From NCBI GenBank assembly GCA_037833965.1, contig AP031357.1, forward strand, positions 14,342,001 through 14,406,000: a DNA stretch of 64,000 nt. The letters run 5' to 3'. Each line of letters starts with the position of its first letter. Position 1 is the first letter of the stretch. Source of the stretch: Marchantia polymorpha subsp. ruderalis. Its lineage: Eukaryota; Streptophyta; Marchantiopsida; Marchantiales; Marchantiaceae. Below, one piece after another: positions 1 to 10,950 of the stretch. Both the position numbers and the translations under genes were made by a program. The notes beneath the pieces were generated by a model that was not told where the DNA came from, did not search any database, and saw nothing but the letters and a program-made list of their open reading frames with translations.

Positions 1-2277
1 GAAGGCCGAAGCCTTTGCGGACGCTCACAGCAAGAGAGTTGAGACCGAAGCACAGGCCTATCTGGAATCTGAAATCCGAAAGGCCGAGGCACACGCGGAA
101 CGGCTGTCGGTGAGTACAATACTGCAACATCTCATCTTTCATAATTTTGCGGACTCCCATGGTTACCTGTTCACGTCCTCTGGATATGAAGCCAGGTCTA
201 CGGTGAAGTCTTGGAGCTCCATATTAGGAGCGGTTGAAAAGCGTGTTTTTAATACTTTGAATTTACATTGAGAACTCGCCGCGTACGCTGGGATGGCTTT
301 GTATTTTTCCATTCACTTATTTAAGCGAACTCGAGGCAGTCATCTGTGAAGTGTTGGCTGCAGACGGAAACTCTGTTGTAGAGACGCAGTTTTCGTAGTA
401 GTATATGAAGATTTCTCGCGATGGTACGACGTCAAGAAACAAGTACTTTTGATGTGCCCAGTCGCAGTTAGCTACTGGAGGCAAGCAAGTCATTCGATGG
501 TTGATTATACGATTACTTTTGCTATCTATGTGACCCACTGAAAGGAAATTTTGTTAATGATTTTCAGGCCAAGGCGGAAAAGGATAGGATGAACGCTGAG
601 GCCAAGGCGTTGGAAGCTCGCAAGAAGGAAGACCAGCGTGCAGATCAGTTGGTCCACGCCACCGAGGTACTTTGCTGAGTCTGGGTTCTCGAAATTCCCG
701 AACTATGCTTCGAAGTAAGCGTAACTTTGGGACAAACTTGTGATCTCTGATTGTTGGTCTGTAGCATATGTCGAGATCGGAACGAGCCTGACGGCTTCAT
801 TCCACCTGTGCATCTGTTCAGATTAAAGTTGACAAGATCATGTCACAAGCCAAGGAGAAAGCTTTGTTGATCAAGGCAAGCGCACAAGAAGAAGCGGAGA
901 AACTTATTGCTGATGCAAACACCAAAGCTCAAAGGGTGAGTTATTTTTGTGACTCGTCACTTATGCATTTACAGCTGATTCTACCTTTCATGGATGATTT
1001 TAAATTTTACAGAAATCGTGTAGACCGTGATATATGTCTTTGAAGGAACGCTTCACTTCAAACATGTTCCCCTTCCCTGGAGCAAGTTGGCAGTTGATAC
1101 AGACTAGTGTAGAGACTGAAATCTCAGTTTATTGTCATATCACTTGTCAAGCAGAAGTTTGACACCTCAATAAGCCTCATATCCGGTCCAGATGAAGTTC
1201 AGAGGAAAATTCTTTATGCTCTAAAGTGTGATATATGTCGATACTCGGAGTTTCAACCCTCACAGACTGACAGTCTTTTTAATCTCACATATCCCAAACT
1301 TTCGTTTTCCCTTGATGTACGGTGATTTGTGCATGGTCACTCATTTGCACAGACGTTAGGTTTGGTGATGCCCGAAGCTTCCACCCTTCAGGACCAGGAA
1401 AATTTTTCGAAATTTTTTATGTATTCCTAATCTGGATTTTGCCTTTGGGTTCCGATGATTTGTGCATCATCAGACCTGTGCAGAAACAACTGAATTGAAC
1501 AAAAGAGAAGTAGCAGTGATCGAAGATAAAGTTGCACAAATGAAGGCTGCCGGAGAGTTCCCCCTCCCCCAACATAAAGGACTTGGACAAAAAATAAAAG
1601 CAAAATTTTCAGGGCACCATCACTAGAGCTCTCTCCTCTAGCTTATGATGAGAACGAGAATCCTACTTGTACCATGATATTCAACTGAATGTAAATTTCA
1701 AAGCGTATCTGCTACTTGAAGACATGTATATGTGTCTCAAAAGAACAATGTAGGATTGAAGGACTGTACAAAGGTTTCGTAGAGGATGTTGAAACCCAAG
1801 GTTTGTGGTTTTAGACAGGAAGTTGTATAGAAGAGCAGGATAATGTAGACGCATACTCGGAAACTGCGATTTGTGAGGATATGAACCGTGAGGAAGTTTT
1901 ACTATTTTATTTTAGCTCATCTGTTGTTTGAAAAGTGTGATTCTCCAATTTGAGAGGAAAATGCATCATCAAAATACATGTTGATCTGGCAAGGTAGGGA
2001 GAAGATGGACATGTGAGGTGGTGCATAATGAACTGTGGCTTGCGACTACTAGTTAAATTGCGAATGTTCGTTGATGATGGTTTTCTTATCGGCTGTAATG
2101 TGGGTATGTATGCAATGACGTAAATAGGCCAAGGCAGAGATAGAGGAGGTTAAGCAAAGGCAAATTGCTGAGTTCCGGGATAAGGCGGAGCAAATGATAG
2201 CAGTCGGCGAACTGCCCCCAGACAATAAAGGTGTAGTACAGAAGATGAAGGAGTCTCTTGTTTGTCATTCGTCATAG
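1..2277 (+). CDS. Ala/Lys/Glu-rich helical protein with K-segment-like tail, 3' exons, two alternative last exons
   Basis: The 5' end lies outside the window. Exons, all phase 0: 1-109, 568-666, 822-935, then either 1474-1626 (stop TAG) or 2128-2277 (stop TAG). The first three exons encode highly charged Ala/Lys/Glu-rich helix with coiled-coil or LEA-like composition. Each last exon continues the helix, then has an (A/V)GE(F/L)P turn and a basic tail. Tail 1 reads HKGLGQKIKAKFSGHHH and tail 2 reads NKGVVQKMKESLVCHSS. Tail 1 resembles the dehydrin K-segment (KKGxxxKIKEKLPGHH), an amphipathic membrane-binding helix; this is my inference. The two last exons look like duplicates: both start in phase 0 after an AG, are about 50 codons long, and share the ...QM...GE.P...KG..QK.K order. 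A remorin-like C-terminus is an alternative reading, since remorins are also Ala/Lys/Glu helices ending in a G.(L/I)P turn. The coding call is fairly firm; the family is uncertain. Confidence 0.6.
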
Positions 2278-3713
2278 TTCTGCTGTTGCAATCGATGTGG
2301 TAAAATCCTTTCTATAGAGTGGACAACAAAGATGAATGGTATATTCCATAATACACATTATAGAGTTCTACTCGAACTGAAAAATGGCATATACCATGGT
2401 AGGGAATAAAAAGCTGAAGTAGACAGTACATTTAGCTGATTTTTTTAGTCAGAAACAGTCATAGTTGGCTTGAACGATACCAAGGAACTCTACATGCACA
2501 CGTTTTTTAGAGTGTTAAGAGTGTACATATCAGTAAACCTATATTTACATAATCATACACATGAAAAGATGGAGGCTTTGCCCATTTACATCCAGATGTT
2601 TCTTTGATGCGCAGGCTTTATGGGGAAATTGTGCATGGCTGCATAACTGTACTCTATGTCTTGTGGCTGCCTGTCGCAGTTGAAATCTCTTCCAGCAGTC
2701 CAATGTATGTACAATACAATCACACTATTTATTTCTGGATGAACCGTCTGTTCACCGCATTCTTTGTACCACGATTGATACGAGCCAAGTGTTTGGACAC
2801 AAGTTGATCTATCACATCATGTCACATTGATAGATGGCCAGTTTTACGAGACAGTAGGTGGGAAAATTGTGAACGTGTGGTTTGCTGTCAACTGTCCATC
2901 TCGTCCATATGTAAAGTAAAAATCAGGTAGTACTATTCAGCAGTGTTTTAGAAACTCTCTGCCGAGCTGGAGGTGGAAGGGAATCATTGGTAGCTTTACA
3001 GAAATCCCCACCGGTGTTTAGAACAATTCGCATCTGTATCCAATTACTCGCTTGAGTTGCAAAATAAAGATATGGTAATGGCAAATTAGCAGTTACTTTT
3101 TTTTTTTCATCTTCGTCGTTAATGCTCTCCCAAACTTTGCTTATTTCCTAAATTATCCTGTCCATATATAAGTTGGCTGTCATGTTGCAGCCTCTACGTT
3201 TTTACTTTAGTCTCACGAAGGAATTTTGCTCGATAGATTTTGGATTGCAGATAGAAGATATAATCAGTATTCACTGTAGCTGAGATTCTTCAGATTAGTT
3301 CTTGAAAGAAGTTGACGGAGAAAAATATAGGATAGGTTTCTCGAATTTTGGGTCTAACAAAAACTGTTCCACTCTCTTCTCACTTTTGTGTTTGGAGATG
3401 ATAAGAGACCCTTATCATAATGGCCGGGTTTTTAGTAAAAGCTGGTCTTTGGCTAACGCACTTGAGAAGAAATTAATGTTACTTGATGAGTTAAACCTTG
3501 AGGAAAGTCATTCTGGACGTGTAGCAGGGACCTGTACTATCATCTACAATTTATTGCGTTCTTACATATTGTCCATCGTTGAATCTTCACGGTCGGTCTG
3601 CTATTGTTTTTATCTGCCATTGTTTTTGCATTAGAATGGCTTTATGCTTGTCAAAGCAGGTGTTAGCAGATCGACCCATTTAGTTGGTAGCAATCATGAG
3701 TGATACGCGCCAG
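2278..3713. other. no recognisable gene; likely 3' UTR and spacer
   Basis: The stretch after the second alternative last exon is AT-rich. It has only short open frames, the longest (about 3302-3634 +) lacking an ATG start and any recognisable motif. A poly-T run lies near 3099. I see no RNA gene, TIR or LTR. Confidence 0.5.
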
Positions 3714-4512
3714 TTATAGTGTTGTTCCTGTATCTTGCCTTGGTTTGGAATGGACCTCCATCGTTCCTTTCACGATGAGACGATCTCTGGTCTTCTGTTT
3801 ATCGTAGGGTATGTGTTCTCGACAGATATCCGCTGTGCATTCCACGTGCACGCTGGCAGTATCCAGTCTCAGGGTGTAATAGGGAGTGTTTTTGGCTTTA
3901 AAGAAATCATTATATCTCCAGTTTCTCATCGTATGCATCTCAGGTTTGGACTTAAGCTGCAACCAAACCATGTCCCAAGCACGGCATCCACTAGCTGGCT
4001 CAATTCACGTAATGCACTCGGAAAATGTTAATTTCGGCCATAGATCAAAATTGTTGCATACCTGTGAGGGACGCTGGATGGAAAAAGCCGTACAATCTTG
4101 TTGGATGTTGGCCAGTGTAGGCCCTGTGATTCCATGGATATCAATATCTATTTCTGACGAAAGAGCGGTGCGAGCGAGTTGCACGACATATGCAGGAAGG
4201 ACCCGCGAGCAATTCTAGACCTTTGATCCTCCGGACATGTGTACAATGCACACCTGATCCTTGAAGACCTGTTCGCCCTCGTGGATCGGTTGCCCGAGAA
4301 CCGCGACCACAAGCTCAAAGTTTTTAGTTTTCTGTTTCATCAATCCAACGAGGTGCAAAATCCCGGAGCAAAGAACAACTTACTGGATCGGGGCCAATCA
4401 AGTCCATTCGCATGCTCTGGGGAACGGAGTAACAAAACTCTGTGGTTCTTCCGCATGCTATGCAGTACCAATCCTCGATCCGTTTGTCGTGAAAAGATGA
4501 AACTTCGTTCAT
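3714..4512 (-). CDS. unrecognised four-exon gene, about 200 aa, one very short intron or in-frame stop
   Basis: Minus-strand exons, all phase 0: 4384-4512 (ATG at 4512), 4254-4331, 4062-4214 and 3714-3956 (stop TAA). Introns 1 and 3 have normal borders: gtaagt...acag, and gtatgc...gcag with 105 nt between. The pieces join into about 200 residues of ordinary protein-like composition. Exon 1 has a WYCIACG stretch with paired cysteines, exon 2 has FELVVAVLGQPIHEG, exon 3 has DIDIHGITGPTLANIQQDC, and exon 4 has a charged beta-like region with KTRDRLIVKGTMEVH. I do not recognise the family. The gap between exons 2 and 3 (4215-4253) is only 39 nt and a multiple of three. Read through, it is open except for one TAG at its last codon. 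So it is either an ultra-short intron (gtgtgc...tctag) or a nonsense codon in a decaying gene. More 5' exons may exist above 4512. Confidence 0.4.
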
Positions 4513-5148
4513 TATCCGAGCGAAAGGGAAAAGTTAGTCCACTTTTCTGCTCTGTATTTCTTCTCACACTTCTTACCACATGCAACATCTTGAAACTCCT
4601 CGTGCTTCACCGAGCAGCCGCATGGAAAGTGGCACCGCAACCGAGACCCCTATAGGCCCGCACAATTGTCACCACGAGCAAGGTCCGAAAGAGGAAGAGG
4701 CCGTCCCTCCGCGAAGGGCCGGGCCAGTTTCGGGGGACGCGAGACCGATCGGAAGGGAAAGAGGCACATGGTAGTTGCGCGAGTCCGATGGTAGAAAGTC
4801 CCCGGGAGCGGTCCGTCCCTCATGACCCGGCGGACACAGCCGAAAGAAAAGCCGAGCGGATAAGGAGCCGAAAGTCGTCCTGACGCAGCAGGTTCAGGTA
4901 CAGGTACACTTGGGCGGATCGCACGACGCCAGTTGGGCTGCCATGCTGCCACTGCAGCCGAGCTGGCCGAGCTGGCCGCGCCAACTCAGATCCCCGCGAG
5001 GGCCTCGCCCCCGAGGCAGATCAGCTGCCTCTGTGGGAGTGGGACTCGACTGCTGGACTGGGTTCCGATCGGAGTCAGCAGCAGCAGCAGCACCGCGCGG
5101 TCCAGCGTGCGTCGGAGCTTCCGCTGCTTTCTTGTAGCCGTTGATAAG

Positions 5149-5163
5149 ATGGCGCTGCGATGA
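5149..5163 (+). promoter_or_regulatory. short upstream ORF (Met-Ala-Leu-Arg-stop) in the cysteine synthase leader
   Basis: An ATG in good plant context (aagATGG) opens a four-codon frame ending in TGA, 93 nt before the cysteine synthase ATG. If the transcript starts upstream of it, ribosomes would have to reinitiate or leak past it. The transcription start cannot be seen, so any regulatory role is inference. Confidence 0.3.
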
Positions 5164-5256
5164 GCGTTGCGCTCCTCGTTCTCATCCTCGTCTTCGTCCT
5201 CGTGTGCTCTCGGGGGAGTGGCTCGATTTGCCTGCGGTGAAATCTCCTCGTGTGCA

Positions 5257-6354
5257 ATGGCGACGAGTTTTGCAGCGGTGCGGAAAGGGTTCATCGATTC
5301 GGTGGGGAACACGCCGCTCATTCGGCTGAACAAGGTGTCGGAGCTGACGGGGTGCGAAATCTATGGAAAGGCGGAGTTTTTGAACCCCGGGGGCTCGGTG
5401 AAGGACCGGGCGGCGCTGTACATCATCAAGGATGCGGAGGAGAAGGGCATTCTGAAGCCCGGAGGAGTGATCGTCGAGGGCACTGCGGGGAACACCGGAA
5501 TCGGGCTGGCGCTCGTCGCCAATGCCAAGGGCTACAAGACTGTGATCGTCATCCCTAAAACCCAGAGCCAGGAGAAGAAGGACATGCTGCGGATCGCCGG
5601 TGCCACGCTCGTCGAGGTTCCCGCTGTTCCCTACAAAAACCCCAACAACTACGTGCGGTACTCGGGGCGCTTGGCCGAGGCTCTGGCCCAGTCGCATCCC
5701 GGAGGCGCCATCTGGGGCAACCAGTTCGACAACGTCGCCAATCGCCGGGCGCACTACGAGACCACGGGGCCCGAGATTTGGGAACAGACGGGAGGCCGAA
5801 TCGATGGGTTCGTGTGCGCCATCGGCACCGGAGGCACTCTGGCCGGCGTGGGAAAGTATTTGAAGGAAAAGAATCCCAATGTCAGGATCGGGATGGCGGA
5901 TCCCATGGGTGCTTGTATGTATAATTACTACGCCTCTGGCGTGCTGGAGTCGTCTGGAAATTCGATTTCGGAAGGAATCGGGCAGGGCCGAGTGACGGCC
6001 AATTTGGAGGGATGGGGATTGCCAGCAAGAGATGGCGGTGTTGTAGATTTTTGGTGCCAGGTGACCGATGAGGAGGCGCTCCCTCTCGTCTATGACCTGC
6101 TTAAAGAGGAGGGGTTCTGCATGGGCGGCTCCACAGGGATCAACATCGGTGGGGCTGTCAAACTGGCTAAGGAGCTGGGCCCCGGGCACACTATCGTTAC
6201 CATTTTGTGTGACTTGGGAACTCGGTACCAGGGCAAGATTTTTAATGTCGACTTTTTGAAATCCAAGAATCTGCCCTACCCTCAGTGGCTGGAGCCCGGG
6301 TTCAAGGATATTGACGTCCCAGAAGTTTTCGAGGAGGTGCCGCCAGCACCATGA
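5257..6354 (+). CDS. cysteine synthase (O-acetylserine thiol-lyase), bacterial/fungal-type, intronless
   Basis: Encodes 365 aa with no intron. It is a PLP enzyme that makes cysteine from O-acetylserine and sulfide. Visible motifs are VGNTPLIRL near the N-terminus, GGSVKDR with the PLP lysine at residue 49, the substrate loop GTAGNTGIG (residues 75-83), the phosphate-binding GTGGT (190-194), and GGSTGIN in the C-terminal half. The ATG at 5257 is the first in frame. The frame is open back to a TGA at 5161, and that extension is Ser-rich but has no ATG. Plant OASTL proteins typically have EPCSSVKDRI and TSGNTGIGLA at the equivalent places. Here the sequence is NPGGSVKDRAA and TAGNTGIGLA, with NRRAHYETTGPEIW in the middle, which recalls alpha-proteobacterial and fungal cysteine synthases. 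Lack of introns and high GC beside intron-rich neighbours fit an acquired gene or a retrogene. The enzyme call is very firm; the origin is inference. Without the extension it looks cytosolic. Confidence 0.95.
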   Translation: MATSFAAVRKGFIDSVGNTPLIRLNKVSELTGCEIYGKAEFLNPGGSVKDRAALYIIKDAEEKGILKPGGVIVEGTAGNTGIGLALVANAKGYKTVIVIPKTQSQEKKDMLRIAGATLVEVPAVPYKNPNNYVRYSGRLAEALAQSHPGGAIWGNQFDNVANRRAHYETTGPEIWEQTGGRIDGFVCAIGTGGTLAGVGKYLKEKNPNVRIGMADPMGACMYNYYASGVLESSGNSISEGIGQGRVTANLEGWGLPARDGGVVDFWCQVTDEEALPLVYDLLKEEGFCMGGSTGINIGGAVKLAKELGPGHTIVTILCDLGTRYQGKIFNVDFLKSKNLPYPQWLEPGFKDIDVPEVFEEVPPAP

Positions 6355-9198
6355 AGCACTTTGTAATATTTAGACAGCCAGGTCATGCTGCTCAGCACGG
6401 ACAAGGAGGATACTAGCACTGCAGGCCAGAGGACAGTACAGCAGACCAGATTTTCAAGGCCAAATAAAGGGACATTGACAACTCTGTCCTCTGGTTTGCT
6501 TCCATTCATGCGCAGTAATGGCGAATTGCAAAATCTGGTGCCTTTGTATAGAGAGCCAACGCCTTGTTGGTTGCATGAGGAAGGAAGGATCATCAATGAA
6601 TAGAATTGTCAGAAAGCATTGACAATTCTTGTGAAGAAAATCTGAGATCATCTTGCAGTTTAACATTCCAGAAGACATTTACTGCCTGGCGGCTGAGGAT
6701 TTTGTTAGGTCCTGACAGACGTGCAGCCTGTTTTATAATCTAGAGTTGGAGCAAGATATGTCCTCGATCGGGTCGGATCCTCACCTGCTCAGAAGATGAT
6801 GTTTTTTTTACTCTGGTCCTCTTGCAGTTTTTCACTTTGTCACTTCAGAGTGCAAAAGAAGTTCTTGAAGAATGAGGTCGGTCTTTATCGACCTTGTACA
6901 GTCTATTTTTTCTTCCCGATTTGTTGGGCAAAGGACGTGTCTGTACTGGCAAGGAGAGAGTTATTCTTGATAAACCGATTTTGAGCTCGAGCGCTGAAGG
7001 TTCGGCAGTTGCTAGATCCATGAAGATTGAGTATGGCCGCTCTCAAGCGTACCAGATGGCAATATGAACCCTTTCACGTCATATTAATACCACAAAACTA
7101 TCATACGCAGATGAGGTGGGCAATATTTTCGTGTGCTTACTATTTGGTGAACTACGCTTTCGATCTCGGGTCTTGCCTGTATGAAAGTTGAAATGACGGC
7201 AGTATTTTACTTCGGCAGGGACCAGACGATGAGTTTGGTTGCTAGGCACACATACCCCTTCCCTACGTCGATCCAAGGATTAAGACTATCACCTACGTAG
7301 AATGCTGGGGTGGACTTTCACTCGCATGCTTGTATGTATGCCTCACTGTCATATCTACAATTACCTTTCACAGCGTTGCACAATTGGATGCTGAAGCAGC
7401 CCTCCGTAGTGGAGGGATGATAGACATTCAAACGACTGATATCAGAAAATTTGTTTGAGAAAAACTCCTGATCTTTGCAACATGGAATTCAGACATCTCT
7501 TCTGTAAGGGGCGGATCATTATTTAGGGTCTGTACGGAACTGATACCGAATTACGCCGCGCAATTGATTGGATGGATGAGTTCCAGTGGGTACCTGGAGT
7601 ATATGTTCTTTTGCATCATAGAAAGTGACAACTATCATAGAAAGGACTGAACGAACTTTCGATTACGTAATTACAGTAAACCAACCAAGTGGTTAAGTAA
7701 AATTTATGTCAAATGCGTATTTGGGTAAGATTGACATGTATCCTCTTCAGGTAGGTACTATCTGTCAAAGTGCATACAAACGACTCGGAATGCTCACACA
7801 GACTTGGTTGTTCTTCTTGGGCGGCCGTTGTTTTCCAAGAATTCAACCCGTTACTTCAAATCACTTTCACCCTGTGCAGCTGTTCATCCAGTTCATCCTT
7901 GTCTGAGTATGCCTTCTGAAACTCATGAGAGGCCTCTTCTTACTAAGTACTTGTACTCGGTCTTCATTCATACATACATACTGTTTTAAGTATACTCTTC
8001 CGATCCGTCTTTTCAACTCCCTACTGATTTGCTCAACAACGATTGTCCTGGACGCTTTCGATTGGCTTTGTGTGTGTTGAGATGGAAAGATTTGTTCTTG
8101 TTGCATTCAAGTTGTCATTCGTTCCAATCGACGTAAGATCTGCGCGGTACCTTGCGGCTTCAATGTACTGCCACACCTTTCAATCTTAGTCGTACTGAGT
8201 ACTTGTACTCCTTCTATCTCTATTGTTTATTATTATATTTTATTATCTCTTTCTGGATCAGGAGCGACTTGATCCTCGTTGACTGTAGCCTTTGAATTCT
8301 ATTTGTAATCTCAGAATCAAAGCTTGCACGTCCCTTCCTGAGTACTTCGGGTAGCTGGTTTCACTTCCCCTACAGTTCCGGTCCTTTCATGCTGAATCTC
8401 CTCTTTTCTGGATTGGTATCTGTACTTGTTTCGCGTTTGCTCTCACGCGCACACATCGACATCTGAATTTTCTTCAGGCTGCATTGCATGTCCATTACCT
8501 GTGCGAAGCAGTTTTTGTTGATAGCCTGCAAGTGCAGCTGAAACCTTAGTGCATTGGGACTCCTTCTCAATTCTATCACTATTGTGTGTATTAAGAAATT
8601 TGCTGGATCTTGCATTATCTTAATTTACTTGTTAGTTTTATAATTTCTTTACAATGACTTCCAAACAGCCTTAACCCTCGGAGTGTGTCGCCGTAGAAAC
8701 CTCTGTCTTTGGTGTGAGCTCACAGTGCAGTGAACTCTAATACGTGCCCCTTCGGAACTAAAAATAGATTAAAGCGAAGATTGGGCAACGAGCGATAATT
8801 TTCGGAACCTAGAAAGGATCAGAGCATTCGCAGGTTACAGCAATCCATCTCTTGTAGGTCCAGAAGCGAGTGACAGCATGCTTCCAACACGACCTTCGAA
8901 TGTAATGGTAGTACTGTATAGTGCATGTTCGTCCACAGATGGATATCCGATCATTAAACCTGACAACTGAGCAATTTAGGCCTCTTGGGGAAAAGTGTCC
9001 CACACCTATCTGGCATTGACTCCTCGTATCGGCCTTAGACAAAACGATACTGATTGATTCAAGGAGCCATGGATATCTGATCCTGCTAGACTTAGATTAA
9101 TGCAGAGGAAGAGGGTTTCATGACTCGAATGAAGGCCTCGGCGATGTGGAAGGAAAGTGGAGGCGAAGAGGTCCTTTTACGCGACGATGGACTTCGAT
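6355..9198. other. 3' UTR of cysteine synthase and gene-free spacer
   Basis: After the TGA at 6354 there is 3'-UTR-like sequence, then about 2.5 kb with only short frames on both strands and no recognisable motif. The segment near 7700-8640 is pyrimidine-rich and repeats a gtacttgtactc word near 7947 and 8198. I see no TIR, LTR or RNA gene. Confidence 0.5.
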
Positions 9199-10950
9199 CT
9201 AGAGACTGTCATGACTGGTGATTATCTGAATCCCCGAGGTATCGATGCCGAGGCAAGGTTGAAGGTACGGCAGGTCGTCGAAGAGATTGTGACCCTTGAG
9301 GCCAGGATCGTGCTTGCAATCGTAACCGCGAGGGCCGCCTTGGTAGCAGACATCGACGGACTGGCCCCTCTGGCAGTTGACGGACGGAGGAATGGACGGA
9401 TCCCGATCGTAGTTGATGAACCAGGGTTTGAGAGCGCCGTAGGCTTGCGCCACGCCGCCGAAGGTGGACTGCGGCGTGACCAGAAGGTGGTCCGAGAAGC
9501 TTAGGCACAGCATCTCGACCAGCGCCTCGCTGTCCACCTCGACCCCCGTGCGCTGCGAGCTCTCGTGCGTCAGCTGCACGAGCCCGACCGCGACCTCGCC
9601 CACCGTCCGCTGCCGCAGGTACCGCTGGTTCAGATAGTCGTGCACGTCCGGCAGCAGCGAGGCGATGAACACTTTGGTGATGCGGCTGTGCTGGTGACCG
9701 GACCGAGCCGTCCGGACGTTGGCCGTCGTCGGGGCCGACTGGTTAGCGTTGGTGGCGGCGGCGGGGCTCGGAAAGGGCTGCACCGCCGGCAGCAAGTCAT
9801 TCTCCAGGCAGCAGTCCCCCACCCGCGAGTTGATCCGGTCCCGGATCCGCTGGTCGAAGTAGCGGACCTGCACGCCGATCTGCCGCTCGGTGTGCTCCAG
9901 GTAGACCTCATCGACGTTCAGGACGCGCTCCCAGACCGCATCGGACGGCAGCAGGGCCGACCGCAGGAGATGCGTCAGCGCCATGCGGTCGGGGAAGAGC
10001 GCCTCCATCACCGGCCGGAACTTGGGCACGGCGAACAGACGCGGCAGGAAGTGCAAGCAGGCGCCTATCTGCATCCACGGCACCTGCGACAGGAAGGCCT
10101 GCTCCGAGTCGCAGTAGAACCGGTTCACCGGCTGCCACCCGTTGTGCACCTTCACCCTCGTCAGCAGGCGGCTCACGTTCTCCGCCGCCTGCTCGTCGAC
10201 CCACCCGAAGCTCCCGGCGACCTCCGTCCACGGCCCGCCGGCCTTCAGGTTCGTCATCCCGTCGTCGTCCACCCGCCAGGACGAACCCTCGAAGGGCTCG
10301 CAGAACACCGCCGGAATCAGCGTGTTCGCCGGCGCCAGCAACACCCTCCCGGTCAGGACCGCGTACATGAGCGTCGACGCCAGCACCAGCATCTTGTTCC
10401 CCAGGCCCGTGTACGACTCGCCGATCACGAATTGGCATCCCGGCGGCACCGCGTCGCTGGCGTCGGAGTAGAAGGCGCGCGACAGGTTACCGATCCGGCG
10501 AGTGCAGGCGCGGTGCAGGTTGGAGTACTCGTGGAAGACCCGGGCCCAGGCCGCGTTCGGCGCGGGGTCCTGGGCGAATGTGCGCCGCTTGTAGCGCGCC
10601 GGGAGGGCGTCGCGCGCGACGCAGGGGTTCCGGACGGCCCAGATCTGCTGCTCCTCTTCGGAGTATGGCTCGTCGGCGGACGAGGCCAGCGCCAGGCGCG
10701 TCCGCTCCCGCAGTCGCGCGATCAGGTCCTGCACGGGGCCGACCGCCGTCGCGCCGCCGCCGGAGGTCGGGAGGGCCCCCGCCGCGTAGCCGTAGCTGGA
10801 GGAGACGATGCCCTCGAGCACGCTCGAGGTCTGGCTCAGCAGCGCGTGCTCGCTCTCCATGTACCCCAACAGCGCGAACGACGGCAGCAGGATCACCACC
10901 GCCGTCGCCGTCGCTGTCCACATCCTCGACCTCCACCAGGCCTTCTCCAT
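9199..10950 (-). CDS. GT37-family fucosyltransferase (xyloglucan fucosyltransferase-like), Golgi type II membrane protein
   Basis: A single exon encoding 583 aa. The frame is open further upstream to about 11319 but has no ATG there; the first ATG (10950) is followed by a short basic head (MEKAWWRSRMW) and one hydrophobic segment at about residues 12-30, as in type II Golgi glycosyltransferases. A low-complexity stem follows. Catalytic-domain motifs of the plant alpha-1,2-fucosyltransferases are present in order: GLGNKMLVLASTLMYA, FCEPFEGSSW, RQIGVQVRYFDQ, KVFIASLLPDV, and LSFSDHLLVTPQSTFGGVA followed by LKPW. The C-terminus is Cys-rich (VDVCYQGGPRGYDC). The family transfers fucose from GDP-fucose to cell-wall polymers such as xyloglucan or arabinogalactan; the exact acceptor cannot be read here. 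The gene is strikingly GC-rich against AT-rich flanks, and its antisense strand is open over about 1.5 kb, a by-product of GC bias. Confidence 0.92.
   Translation of the reverse strand: MEKAWWRSRMWTATATAVVILLPSFALLGYMESEHALLSQTSSVLEGIVSSSYGYAAGALPTSGGGATAVGPVQDLIARLRERTRLALASSADEPYSEEEQQIWAVRNPCVARDALPARYKRRTFAQDPAPNAAWARVFHEYSNLHRACTRRIGNLSRAFYSDASDAVPPGCQFVIGESYTGLGNKMLVLASTLMYAVLTGRVLLAPANTLIPAVFCEPFEGSSWRVDDDGMTNLKAGGPWTEVAGSFGWVDEQAAENVSRLLTRVKVHNGWQPVNRFYCDSEQAFLSQVPWMQIGACLHFLPRLFAVPKFRPVMEALFPDRMALTHLLRSALLPSDAVWERVLNVDEVYLEHTERQIGVQVRYFDQRIRDRINSRVGDCCLENDLLPAVQPFPSPAAATNANQSAPTTANVRTARSGHQHSRITKVFIASLLPDVHDYLNQRYLRQRTVGEVAVGLVQLTHESSQRTGVEVDSEALVEMLCLSFSDHLLVTPQSTFGGVAQAYGALKPWFINYDRDPSIPPSVNCQRGQSVDVCYQGGPRGYDCKHDPGLKGHNLFDDLPYLQPCLGIDTSGIQIITSHDSL

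Noticed and set aside
3302-3634. 110-codon plus-strand frame
   Set aside because: No ATG at its start, no splice partners of matching phase and no motif; cannot be separated from chance.
5182-6189. 335-codon minus-strand frame
   Set aside because: Antisense shadow of cysteine synthase; no domain, composition of a reverse-frame artefact.
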